This document shows, one piece after another, positions 1 to 8,853 of a stretch of 23,119 nt of DNA; the first letter of the stretch is position 1, and every line of letters begins with the position of its first letter. Under the pieces are notes generated by a model, which saw only the letters and a program-made list of their open reading frames with translations, made no database searches and had not been told where the DNA came from. Position numbers and translations under genes: made by a program. This DNA is from Candidatus Aenigmatarchaeota archaeon (GTDB lineage Archaea > Aenigmatarchaeota > Aenigmatarchaeia > QMZP01): positions 1 through 23,119 of the forward strand of contig JAFCEM010000005.1 in assembly GCA_017609145.1 (NCBI GenBank). Direction: 5' to 3'.

Positions 1-290
1 TTAAGCCGGGATACCTGTGTGACGAAGGGGCAGAAAGCTGTAATGAATTGGCAAAAGACAGAATAGCATATTATATTAATGAATTCAGTACAATCAAGCA
101 GAACTTCAGGTACTTCTTCAAGGTGGAGCCCTATAATTTTATTGCAAGGGACCAGGAAGGCGAGCAGATAACATTCGAGGTTGGCGATTCCACAGTCGAG
201 GATGCCGAGGAAAAACTAGTGGCGAAATTCACCAAAACCAAGTCAGACAAGATATTCAACATTTACCTGATGATAACGAGGCTGGAATGA
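1..290 (+). CDS. C-terminal end of an unrecognised protein (5' truncated)
   Basis: The frame is open from the left edge (first full codon at position 3) to TGA at 288-290, so the real start lies outside the window. The TTG at 48 is only the first start-like codon and is probably internal. About 95 residues are visible. They include an early Cys pair (YLC and ESC), then a mixed charged and aromatic stretch with no transmembrane segment, ending in ITRLE. The TGA overlaps the ATG of the next small ORF (ATGA at 287-290), which suggests cotranscription with the surface-protein genes that follow. I do not recognise the family. The context suggests an extracytoplasmic or pilus-associated protein, but nothing in the visible part proves it. 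Confidence 0.6.
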   Translation, partial: KPGYLCDEGAESCNELAKDRIAYYINEFSTIKQNFRYFFKVEPYNFIARDQEGEQITFEVGDSTVEDAEEKLVAKFTKTKSDKIFNIYLMITRLE

Positions 291-383
291 AAAGATTCAA
301 AGTCCAGGCGTAATTTTTCGTTCTGTTATGGCTTTTTTCTGATTGTTATGATTATCTACTGCTTCATGATAGCGCCAGGATAG
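287..383 (+). pseudogene. Small hydrophobic pilin-like ORF with an apparent frameshift
   Basis: An ATG at 287 overlaps the TGA of the preceding gene and opens MKRFKVQA, which stops at once at TAA 311-313. One base over, the frame reads on as a basic-to-hydrophobic segment (NFSFCYGFFLIV, then MIIYCFMIAPG) to TAG at 381-383. Deleting one base near 311 would join them into a roughly 31-residue protein with a charged N-terminus and one membrane helix, the shape of a small pilin-like or single-pass peptide. It could be a decayed gene, an assembly indel or chance. The compact overlap with the upstream stop favours a once-real gene. Confidence 0.35.
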
Positions 384-410
384 GGCATACAAAAGCGGTA
401 CCACTCTAAT

Positions 411-420
411 AATATAAATA
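411..420 (+). promoter_or_regulatory. TATA box for the 442 surface-protein gene
   Basis: AATATAAATA is centred about 26 bases before the ATG at 442. That is the archaeal TATA-to-start spacing, so the transcript would begin near the start codon and be almost leaderless. No Shine-Dalgarno sequence stands before this ATG, which agrees. Confidence 0.5.
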
Positions 421-441
421 ACGGAGAACAATTATTAGTAT

Positions 442-2448
442 ATGAAGGGGCAGGTTGAATTCTTTGTTATTTTCGGTATTTTGATTGTAGTGGTAGTGGT
501 TTTCTTCTACGGTTATATGAGCGGGATGTTCAGCTCTCCTTTGCCAGAGGCTGTTGCACAGCAACAGGAATCGATCAAGCTGTCCTTTGACGGGTTCATC
601 AGGGACAGCGCGCACATTGTCATATCATCAATCGCAGAAAACGGGGGATATGTTGATGACTCAGACTATGCCCTCGGCTCTGTGACATTTCATGATGTGG
701 AAACACCCTACTGGCAGTATTTCGGAGAGACCTCTTACCCGGACCTTGCTGAGAACATAAAAACAGCCATGATCGAATACATAAATGACAACAAAGACTT
801 CTTCTTTGCGGGCCTGACCGGCTATGAAATCGATGCGGAGGATGTTTCATCAATAACAATGACCATGCTTGACGAAGAGATCAAGTTTGATATCTACATG
901 CCTCTTAGCATAATAGTTGATGACCAGGTCTATCCATTTCAGCAGCCATTGTCCGTAACAGTGCAGACTGACATTGGCCAGATATATGACTTCGCCAAGG
1001 AGTTTACCTATTCCCAGGCGAATGACAGGCTGTTCGAGGTGTTCACGATATCTACAATGGCTCTTTCACCCATGAGCCCGGAACCACCAGGTGGGGTACA
1101 GGAGGTGCCTATGTTTGTTTCGCTCACAGACTGTGGGCAGGTTGTCCTCAGGACATGGTTTGATCTAGAACCATATGTAATGGACGCCATAGAGAAAACA
1201 ATTGCAAATACTTATATGCCGGGCAAGTCCCCGCGCAATAACATAAAAATGGCATCCGCTCCTGAGTACGAGATTCCGGTCACAACTTCGTCCGCAGAGC
1301 ACAGAGAGGATTTTGAGAGCCACATTCAGGCCCTTATAGAAAAATATGACCTTGAAGACAGTCTCGATGTCGAAGATGTCATACCCAGTTCCACGACTAC
1401 AGGCACCATAGGTATTGACAAGTACTACTCAGGCCTTGATGTGGGTTTCGGGCTTCCTGATGACTTTGAGCTCACACCGGCAAATTTCCAGTTTTCCCCA
1501 AACCCGATAACCGCCTTTGCAAAGCCAATTGCCTATACAAGCGTCTGCGCATCAGACCCCATTATGGTAAAGTACTACCTGACCTATCCCCTTGTCGTAA
1601 GTGTAAAGGACCAGGCTACGGGTGCTGTATTCAGCTTCGCCAACACGGTTTACATATACGAAAACAAGGCGGTTCCGTGGTCAGTTACCGGTGGTTATGA
1701 CCCCAGCGAGCTTCAGGAGATATGCTCCGGTGCATCATGCCCTGTTGAAATAACGGTCGAGGACAGTGACGGCAAGCCCATACAGGGAGCCAGCATAAGC
1801 TTCTTTAACTGTCCTGTTGGCAAGAGCGATGCAGAAGGTCTGGTTGATGGCTTAGCGCCGTGTGGTGTTGGAAGGCTAAGGGTGTATGCTAACGGCTATG
1901 CCACACGTGACAGTGTGTATGCATCATCAGAGCTGGAGGAGCTGAGCCTGCAGCTTACCAAAATCCCGTTCAAGAATGTCCATGTCTATGAGGTCAATGT
2001 ACAGAAGCTGAATGATTCGTACATGATAAGCAAAGGCGATATCGGCCCGATAAACACTCTCTACAACCATGATGATGAGATGGCTATGCTCAAGTTCTAT
2101 TACAACGTCGATGACTACTACACACTAGCATACACGACGACATCGGGCACAATGTCGTATGTGCCCGCAAACGATTACTATGTTTCAGGTACCCTCACGG
2201 GTCCGGGTTATATGCTTTATGGCGCATTCCTGTCAGATTACACGCTTGGCACCGAAGACGGCGACCTCTACATTTACATGCCTTACATGATAGATTTCAG
2301 GGATTTCAACACGGAAAACATAGCCGATTACGCAGAACTGGCTAAGGACATGTACAATCTGCTTTCAACATGCGGTCTTGGTCCCATATCATCTGCGCGC
2401 CTGCATGACAGCTTTGATGGTTGCACGGTGAATTTCGGGGAGCTTTGA
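442..2448 (+). CDS. Surface protein with type IV pilin-like (class III) N-terminus and a carboxypeptidase-regulatory-like domain
   Basis: This 668-residue protein starts MKGQVEFF and runs straight into a hydrophobic helix (about residues 7-25). A basic KG, then Q-x-E, then a long helix is the pattern of archaeal class III signal peptides, which are cut by a pilin-type peptidase before the Gln. The rest is predicted to be outside the cell. It contains long beta-rich, aspartate- and tyrosine-rich stretches. Around residues 430-495 is a segment with ITVEDSDGKPIQGASISFF and a following GLVDGLAPCG turn, typical of carboxypeptidase regulatory-like (Ig-like) folds. Cysteines are few and tend to be paired, as in ICSGASC. 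No C-terminal anchor is seen. The next gene starts 4 bases downstream, so the two are probably cotranscribed. It is far larger than an ordinary pilin and could be an adhesive or tip subunit. Family not recognised. Confidence 0.85.
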   Translation: MKGQVEFFVIFGILIVVVVVFFYGYMSGMFSSPLPEAVAQQQESIKLSFDGFIRDSAHIVISSIAENGGYVDDSDYALGSVTFHDVETPYWQYFGETSYPDLAENIKTAMIEYINDNKDFFFAGLTGYEIDAEDVSSITMTMLDEEIKFDIYMPLSIIVDDQVYPFQQPLSVTVQTDIGQIYDFAKEFTYSQANDRLFEVFTISTMALSPMSPEPPGGVQEVPMFVSLTDCGQVVLRTWFDLEPYVMDAIEKTIANTYMPGKSPRNNIKMASAPEYEIPVTTSSAEHREDFESHIQALIEKYDLEDSLDVEDVIPSSTTTGTIGIDKYYSGLDVGFGLPDDFELTPANFQFSPNPITAFAKPIAYTSVCASDPIMVKYYLTYPLVVSVKDQATGAVFSFANTVYIYENKAVPWSVTGGYDPSELQEICSGASCPVEITVEDSDGKPIQGASISFFNCPVGKSDAEGLVDGLAPCGVGRLRVYANGYATRDSVYASSELEELSLQLTKIPFKNVHVYEVNVQKLNDSYMISKGDIGPINTLYNHDDEMAMLKFYYNVDDYYTLAYTTTSGTMSYVPANDYYVSGTLTGPGYMLYGAFLSDYTLGTEDGDLYIYMPYMIDFRDFNTENIADYAELAKDMYNLLSTCGLGPISSARLHDSFDGCTVNFGEL

Positions 2449-2452
2449 GTAT

Positions 2453-5400
2453 ATGGATTACAAACTAATGGCACTGGAACTGGCGGCAATAGTAGTATCT
2501 TACATGATAATGATGCTGCCGGTCACCAGCGCGACTACGGTTAATATCATATTCGGCGGCGAGACTAGGGACACTGTCCAGATTTCTCCTGAACCTTCGA
2601 TAGATCATAGTGTGACAATAATCCAGGGTCCTTTCTCCATAGAGGCCAGAATGTCCGTTTCCGGGCTGGGTATCGAGAATATTTATGTTTACAAGTGCGG
2701 CAAATCATCAATAACCGAGTGCATGGAAAAGATACCTGATGAATATACAAATTCTGCCAACCATGACTATGACTGGAGCGTCATATCCCAGCAGGAGGGC
2801 GATTACTTTTATCCGCAGGTAGCTAACCTTCTCATACTCGTCAGGAGAACAGGAGCCAATTCAAATACCATATGGAACGGGCTCTGGTACCATATCGAAA
2901 GGAATGGTCCAAACACCTTCAACATATTTTCAGGCGAGGGCAACGAGCTTAACAACCTTGATGTCCATGTGAAGTCAGAGGACCTTGTCAGCGCAACGCA
3001 TACATTCATAAACAACTATCAGATGATACCATTCACTTGGCTGAACAGAGCTGAGTTCACTGATTCCGGTGTGGCGAGCCTTTATCAGATAAGCGGCACA
3101 GAGGCGGAATTCGAAAGCATGACAGGACTTGGCGCCGGTGGGGTTGGCAAGGAAATCACGTCCATGATAAAGGATTATTATCTTGAGTTCCCAAAGAGTA
3201 CGAGCCAAAACATAGGGAATGCAATAACTCTCAACCTAAATCCCTCATTTACCTGTGGTAATGGACAGGCCGAGGCAGACCTTGGCGAGAACTCCGACAA
3301 CTGCTGTTATGATGTTGGCTGTCCTGACGACCAGTACTGCGACATAAGCGACGTTGACATAATGAACGGTAACTATGAGAATGGTATTTGCAGGGATGAG
3401 AGTGCAATAGTATTTTCAAGTGTAACAGTTAATCCCTTATCGATTAAAGACTGCGATGAGGAGCATGATGTCACGGTGACTGCTGCAATATCCAATTCCC
3501 CAAGCAGCCTCCTGGATACACTGGAGAGCAGGATTAAGATAGGTGCAAAAACTTTCACACCAGAATGCACAAAACAGGGCGGTTCATATGTCTGCACCCT
3601 TTCCATGGGGCCGAATGACCTTGACCTGCCAGAATGTGGTTCGGAAAACATTGATGTGGGTAATGGCGCCAATACAATCGAGCTGACACTTGAATACAAT
3701 GATGGCTATGCATACCATGACCAGGGAAAGAAGACATTGCAGATAACAGGCAGCTTTGATGACATAGACGTAGAATACAGCTGTGACTGCAATGAAAATG
3801 AATACTGTGATATTGGGAATGGAATAGGCACGGGCACAGAGAGCTGCAAAGCGACTGACAACATGCAGATAGTGATATTGCCCAATACGTTCACAAGCTA
3901 TATTCATTACAACGTTGGGGGCTCAAATTTCATAGAACTCAGCGTCGAGCTTCTGAATATGCCGGGTGGATATGCTTCTGATTCCGTGCCCGTGACCCTC
4001 ACTTTGGGGACACTGAACTACGATGATGTTGTCCTGCCACAACCCACCGGAGGGGATGTTGATACTGTTCCTTTCCTTTCAAGGAAGGCAACCTGTAACA
4101 GGAACAGCGCTTATACCGACAGGTTTGTCTATGACTGCTCCTTCGAATTCTCCATAGACAACTATGACTCTTCCAACACTTACATATTTCAGGGAAACGA
4201 ACTGAAATCCGAAATAACATACCTTGACGGTGCTATACAGAGAACCAGGGAACTTGTCCTTGCGGGAGGTGTTGGTGATATTTTTATGCCAACCCAGGAC
4301 TGCGGCAACGGTTACGTCGATGAGGGTGAGACAGCTGACACCTGCTGCGTTGATGTTGGGTGCAAAGATGCCTACGGCATCGCATACTTCTGCGACCCGA
4401 ACTCGGAGCCACAGTGCAAGAATGAAAACAGTATAGTGATTAGTGACATAACGCTTGATGATTCAACATTCAGGGATGCGGAGCTTGAACATGAAGTCAA
4501 GATAACGAGCCAGATAGACAACATGCCTTCTGACATCGCAATTGATACCTTTGATTTCTCCATAGACGGTGAGGCGATGACCGGCTGGACTATGTCATGC
4601 GGCGAGCCTACGGAAACCGGGCGGCTGGAATGCATAGCCGTGATACCAGAGCTTGATTATGCCGACCTTCCTGCGGGCATGGAATTCAATTCCCAGACGA
4701 ACAAGATAACCATAGGAAGGAACTCGCTGAACCTTTCAGTGACATTCACTGACCAGTACCACTCCTCGACTAAGGGACAGATAAACAGGAACCTCGGCGC
4801 AAACTTCGATGACATCATGCTTGAGGTGGTTCCTCATTGCGGCAATGGCGAATGTGAGACAGGGCTTGATGAAAACGCAAGCGTGTGTTGCCTTGACTGC
4901 GCCTGCGAGGATGACCAGAATTTCGGCAGCGATTATTTCTGTGATTACCATGAAATATTTAACCCCGACGGCGAATGCCTTGAAAAGAGCGGGGTGCAGT
5001 TCATAGTAGACAGTGTCGGGCCTGTTTATTTTGACACATGCGAAAAAGAAAACGAGGTCAACATAGTTGGCCATGTGGAAAACGAACCCCACGGGATGAA
5101 GATGCAGAGCTACTGGGCAGATGTCGGCGGTTCAGGCAGCGACAGGCTTTCCTGCAAGCAGTTTGAGGTTACGGGAACAGACCCGCCGAGGCATGTAATA
5201 AACTGCACGCTCGAAATACCGAGTATTACCGAATGCTCGCAGGGGCAGACGTATATCTACGAGCCGAACGAAATCGGCATGCAGATAAGCTACAATAACC
5301 GCAACATCACGGAAACGGCCATACTCGGCAGCACCCTGCCAACAGTAACAATAACACAGAGCTTCAAATCGCTCTATGACATAGTGCGGGACAGCATCGG

Positions 5401-6994
5401 CGAACTCAGGTCATCACTTGATAAGATTCAGGATCAGACAGAAGAGCTTCTTGACTGGATAGAGGGCTGCGTGGAAATTGCGATGCTGCTATCCTTCCTT
5501 TCTATAGTGGCCATGATTGCCGTACCGTTCGCAACGGGTGACAATGTTAAATGGACAGATGCTGTCAGCGCAACAACAACAGCGTCCAGCACCATCATAA
5601 ACTCTTGGATGAACATATGCGAGTTCATGGTAGAGATGTATGACACGCAGATGAAGGTCATAGAAGCTGAGATGGAGATAACCAAGATGAACCTTTGCAT
5701 AGAAACCACCCAGCACATGCTTGACATGGATATGTGCAAGGGCAACGAGAAAGCGTGCTTCCTTGAGATGGCACGGTGTGTTGATTTCGACGCGCTGGAC
5801 AGCGTAATGGACGACATAGTCAAGAACGTCAAGGATATGGGTGACCTGATGGAAGAAAGCGGCGCTGGCATTACAGAAGGCGCCAATGCAATAGGCGTGC
5901 TGTTTGAAGACCCGACGGGTGAGGTGTCATTTGACTGCGACAGCTACGAAGCGGGCGGGAATTACTGCTGCGGCTACAGGGAAGAGAGCGACGGGACTTT
6001 TGGGCTCTCTGAAGTCAAGATAAAAATAAAGGATGTGGAATACTGTGATGACAAGAGCATGCAGAACTTCGCGCTCTGGGTGGTGAATGATAACGGCGAT
6101 CTCATAGGAGGCTCTGAAATCTATGTTGACGATGATTATAATGGCAATGCAGTTGACTTATTCAAGAAAACCACAGTCGATCCTAATGTACCTCACGCAG
6201 CCAAATACAAAATAGGGTTCATTTGCAAGGAGAAAGATAAAGTGAAGGCAGAGGACCTGGAGGATGTCTACAAGGCAGAGACAATAAATTTCTGCAAGGG
6301 GACCAAATCGGAGGGGTGCAGAGAGTGTGGTGGCAGATGGAAGAATTTAGCGGACAGCGAATACACACCAGAGATAGAGCTTGAAATTTTGTCCAAGCCC
6401 GAAAAAGAAAAACACAATTTCGGTGATGAAATAACAGTCGGATATACAAACAGCCACCTCATAAAAGAAAAAGAGAATGAGTGGTATATCTGCGGTAAGC
6501 ACCTGACGTCGGATGACGGGGAAAAGACAATGGAGCACATATTCACCGTGGATGATGTTGACAAGAACAAAGACAATGAATTAGAATGCGAAATCAAGCT
6601 CAAGACAGAAGGCTTGAATGAAAAGAACGTCAAGGCGAAAAAAACAATCGAATTTGAGAACAGGAAACCCACGTTTGGGGCAATCCAGTGCGTTTTCTAT
6701 AAAGGAAAATTAAATGGCATAAAAGCAACAATAAACGATAAGGATATTGAGAAGGGTAAGGACGAAATTGATGCTTCATTCACAATAGAAGATGCAATAA
6801 CAACATCATACACCATGTCATGCAATCTTTATGCCGGGTCCAATTCATACATGTGCAGCAAGGGTGGGCTGTTTCATGATGGAACAGGAACAGGCGCAAC
6901 TATCGAAATAACGGCATGGGATGAGCTGGGTGGCATTGTAACAAAGAAATGCACATGCGACCAAAAAGAAAATGGTCCTTCTCCTTGTAAATAA
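2453..6994 (+). CDS. Giant secreted cysteine-rich protein with repeated CGNG modules and Ig-like domains
   Basis: This 1513-residue protein has an N-terminal hydrophobic export signal (about residues 6-27, ending VTSA). A second ATG at 2468 is possible, but GGGGAG at 2437-2442 can serve the first. Three cysteine-rich modules begin with CGNG near residues 268, 617 and 796, each followed by a CC pair and further cysteines, and a related CDCNENEYC segment lies near 442. Each is followed by a beta-rich domain of roughly 110-150 residues, giving a tandem architecture. Residues of about 975-1150 differ: they form a helical region with a strongly hydrophobic stretch (AMLLSFLSIVAMIAVPFA, near 1008-1026) and amphipathic helices. 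The C-terminal third is lysine- and glutamate-rich with more paired cysteines and no anchor. It is probably extracellular, disulfide-bonded and built with the 442 product. Enzyme motifs are not visible. Confidence 0.85.
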   Translation: MDYKLMALELAAIVVSYMIMMLPVTSATTVNIIFGGETRDTVQISPEPSIDHSVTIIQGPFSIEARMSVSGLGIENIYVYKCGKSSITECMEKIPDEYTNSANHDYDWSVISQQEGDYFYPQVANLLILVRRTGANSNTIWNGLWYHIERNGPNTFNIFSGEGNELNNLDVHVKSEDLVSATHTFINNYQMIPFTWLNRAEFTDSGVASLYQISGTEAEFESMTGLGAGGVGKEITSMIKDYYLEFPKSTSQNIGNAITLNLNPSFTCGNGQAEADLGENSDNCCYDVGCPDDQYCDISDVDIMNGNYENGICRDESAIVFSSVTVNPLSIKDCDEEHDVTVTAAISNSPSSLLDTLESRIKIGAKTFTPECTKQGGSYVCTLSMGPNDLDLPECGSENIDVGNGANTIELTLEYNDGYAYHDQGKKTLQITGSFDDIDVEYSCDCNENEYCDIGNGIGTGTESCKATDNMQIVILPNTFTSYIHYNVGGSNFIELSVELLNMPGGYASDSVPVTLTLGTLNYDDVVLPQPTGGDVDTVPFLSRKATCNRNSAYTDRFVYDCSFEFSIDNYDSSNTYIFQGNELKSEITYLDGAIQRTRELVLAGGVGDIFMPTQDCGNGYVDEGETADTCCVDVGCKDAYGIAYFCDPNSEPQCKNENSIVISDITLDDSTFRDAELEHEVKITSQIDNMPSDIAIDTFDFSIDGEAMTGWTMSCGEPTETGRLECIAVIPELDYADLPAGMEFNSQTNKITIGRNSLNLSVTFTDQYHSSTKGQINRNLGANFDDIMLEVVPHCGNGECETGLDENASVCCLDCACEDDQNFGSDYFCDYHEIFNPDGECLEKSGVQFIVDSVGPVYFDTCEKENEVNIVGHVENEPHGMKMQSYWADVGGSGSDRLSCKQFEVTGTDPPRHVINCTLEIPSITECSQGQTYIYEPNEIGMQISYNNRNITETAILGSTLPTVTITQSFKSLYDIVRDSIGELRSSLDKIQDQTEELLDWIEGCVEIAMLLSFLSIVAMIAVPFATGDNVKWTDAVSATTTASSTIINSWMNICEFMVEMYDTQMKVIEAEMEITKMNLCIETTQHMLDMDMCKGNEKACFLEMARCVDFDALDSVMDDIVKNVKDMGDLMEESGAGITEGANAIGVLFEDPTGEVSFDCDSYEAGGNYCCGYREESDGTFGLSEVKIKIKDVEYCDDKSMQNFALWVVNDNGDLIGGSEIYVDDDYNGNAVDLFKKTTVDPNVPHAAKYKIGFICKEKDKVKAEDLEDVYKAETINFCKGTKSEGCRECGGRWKNLADSEYTPEIELEILSKPEKEKHNFGDEITVGYTNSHLIKEKENEWYICGKHLTSDDGEKTMEHIFTVDDVDKNKDNELECEIKLKTEGLNEKNVKAKKTIEFENRKPTFGAIQCVFYKGKLNGIKATINDKDIEKGKDEIDASFTIEDAITTSYTMSCNLYAGSNSYMCSKGGLFHDGTGTGATIEITAWDELGGIVTKKCTCDQKENGPSPCK

Positions 6995-7016
6995 TTAGCG
7001 AGTTGCTAGGAGGAAA

Positions 7017-8816
7017 TTAAAACTCTTCCTCAAGTTCCTTCTCGAGGTCTTCCTCTTCCTTGCTTCTGCCCCTGCGGCCGCGGCCCTTGTATTTCTTGAA
7101 GTAGTACCAGACACCCACGCTGATTATTGCAATTATGACCACTACGAATATGATTGGCGTGATGTCGCCTTCCCCACCGATTGTTCCACCTGGTTCGCAG
7201 CAGACTCCGTCCAGTGTGCCGGCTTCTGATAAGTCACACTTATATCCGGTCGCATCTTCTGTCGCAAGGCACGAGCTTCTGCAAGTGCTCCCTGACGGGC
7301 AGGCAGTCGCCTGAATCTCTTCGCACTGCTTGTTGACGTTGCACACATAGCCCGCATCGCAGTCATCATCGTCCCTGCACTCCACACAGTTGTTTTTCAC
7401 ACAAAACGGTTCCGGGGTTGTGCAGTCGCTGTTGACAGTACACTCAACAGCCTCACAACAGACACCGCTCCCGTTTTCATATTCGCATGTTTTTCCGGAG
7501 TATTTTGTCTTGTCGGGGCAGTCAGAGGAGCTCGTTCCTGCGTAACACGTGCTTCCCGAAGGGCACCCACCGGCTGACATGCATACAAGACCAATACACT
7601 CTTCTCCCGAACCGCAATCATCATCACTTAGGCAGTCGAACCCGCCTAGTATACAAGTCTCATGTACGCACTTGCCGCCCGGGCACAGCGCACCGTCGCT
7701 TTTGCCCTCGCACGGGTCCTGGACTCCGCTGCCGATGAAGGACAGCGAAATATTGAACAGTATACTGCCTACGCTGATGTTTTCTATTGTTATGATGCCG
7801 TTTTCGCTGACATTAGCATATATACGGGCAAACGTGTTTATCCCCAGACCCTGGCCCGAGGGGCTTTCCACAGTAAAGCTGAATGTCGTGGATTTACCGG
7901 GCTCGAGTACAATGTCCGAATCCTCAACTTCAACCGCAAGATAGTCATCAAGCGAGCCGTCAACATAGAGCGTTAAATTAGTAAGGTTTGCCGAACCTAT
8001 GTTCGTGAGCGTGTATCCACTTTCGGTGTAGCTGTCCTGTGCTGAGTTGAGAACCACATTCCTGGAAACACTCTGCGCTTCTATTACGTCATCTTCACCG
8101 GGCAGGGCACCACCCATTGAAACCTTTACAACACCGCCACCGAAATCACCACCATCAGTTTTTTCAGCTTCGAAAGCTATGAAATAGTCGCCTCCTCCGC
8201 TGAAAGTGATGTCTTCAAAATAGAACCCACCAATCGCGTTGTATTCAAGGTTTCCGGTTGCAACCTCCGCAAAGTTTTCATTGTATACAGAATAACTCAC
8301 ACCAGATACCGGGACCCCTCCACCCGAGATGAACTGGGGATATATCTTGACATATGCAGACCTGTTATTCGTATTTACTATAATTTCATTCGGTATAAGC
8401 TCTATGCCGCCGATCTCGACTGTTTCAATCTCCCCTGTGTGCTCCAAATCCTGATTGGTCGCATTAAAATGCATTCTCCAGTCCACACCTATTCCAAGCT
8501 CTTTCGTAGTCATTTCAAAAGGGGACGGCCCGCAGGTGCTCGTATCATCGGTATTGGAGAAGTAGCACGCCCAGTTATCCCCGTCCTTTGGGAGAAGTCC
8601 GAAAACATAAGAACTTATGGTAGGAACCATCCACTCCACCCTTATTATCTCATCTGCATCAGGATGCGGGTCAGCTATAACAAGGAAGCTCGAATTGGCG
8701 GTTATCTTTGAAGGTATTATTGTAATATCAGGCGTGTCCATACAGGACGCGAACGGAACAAAGCACAAAAAGATTGTGGCAAAAACCATAAATGCGACAA
8801 TGCTATAAATTTTCAT
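7017..8816 (-). CDS. Type I membrane surface protein with CARDB-like and cysteine-rich domains
   Basis: This 599-residue protein has a classical signal peptide (about residues 1-25, ending ASC). Beta-rich domains follow to about residue 360, including a segment with TNIGSANLTNLTLYV and LEPGKSTTFSFTV that resembles CARDB or NEW3-type adhesion domains. Then comes a cysteine-rich stalk of repeats such as CLSDDDCGSGEECIG and CRDDDDCDAGYVC. One transmembrane helix (PIIFVVVIIAIISVGVWYYF) is followed by a basic then strongly acidic cytoplasmic tail (RGRRGRSKEEEDLEKELEEEF). The topology is N-outside, C-inside. It converges on the 1513-residue protein gene with 22 bases between the stops, and both carry disulfide-rich modules, so they may share a surface structure. 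The function is unknown; adhesion or envelope architecture is the best guess. Confidence 0.85.
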   Translation of the reverse strand: MKIYSIVAFMVFATIFLCFVPFASCMDTPDITIIPSKITANSSFLVIADPHPDADEIIRVEWMVPTISSYVFGLLPKDGDNWACYFSNTDDTSTCGPSPFEMTTKELGIGVDWRMHFNATNQDLEHTGEIETVEIGGIELIPNEIIVNTNNRSAYVKIYPQFISGGGVPVSGVSYSVYNENFAEVATGNLEYNAIGGFYFEDITFSGGGDYFIAFEAEKTDGGDFGGGVVKVSMGGALPGEDDVIEAQSVSRNVVLNSAQDSYTESGYTLTNIGSANLTNLTLYVDGSLDDYLAVEVEDSDIVLEPGKSTTFSFTVESPSGQGLGINTFARIYANVSENGIITIENISVGSILFNISLSFIGSGVQDPCEGKSDGALCPGGKCVHETCILGGFDCLSDDDCGSGEECIGLVCMSAGGCPSGSTCYAGTSSSDCPDKTKYSGKTCEYENGSGVCCEAVECTVNSDCTTPEPFCVKNNCVECRDDDDCDAGYVCNVNKQCEEIQATACPSGSTCRSSCLATEDATGYKCDLSEAGTLDGVCCEPGGTIGGEGDITPIIFVVVIIAIISVGVWYYFKKYKGRGRRGRSKEEEDLEKELEEEF

Positions 8817-8853
8817 ATAATATATTTATCAGACCATATTAAAATATTGGACC
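8817..8853. promoter_or_regulatory. Divergent promoter between the surface protein and the XPF-type nuclease
   Basis: Only 37 bases separate the two start codons. On the plus strand ATATATTTAT (about 8820-8829) lies about 29 bases before the ATG at 8854. On the minus strand ATTTTAATAT (reverse of 8836-8845) lies about 25 bases before the ATG at 8816. Each TATA box sits close to the other gene's start, so both transcripts would be leaderless and factor binding could be mutually exclusive. Confidence 0.55.

Noticed and set aside
48..290. A complete 80-residue gene starting at TTG 48
   Set aside because: The frame is open to the left edge with protein-like sequence, so this is the tail of a longer gene.
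288..383. TGA readthrough (selenocysteine) linking the first gene to the hydrophobic stretch in the same frame
   Set aside because: The residues around the TGA show no selenoprotein context and no SECIS-like hairpin was seen; an ATGA-overlapping small ORF with an indel is simpler.
3250..5000. Direct DNA repeats from the CGNG modules
   Set aside because: Similarity is at protein level only; the nucleotide sequences have diverged, so no recent duplication is claimed.
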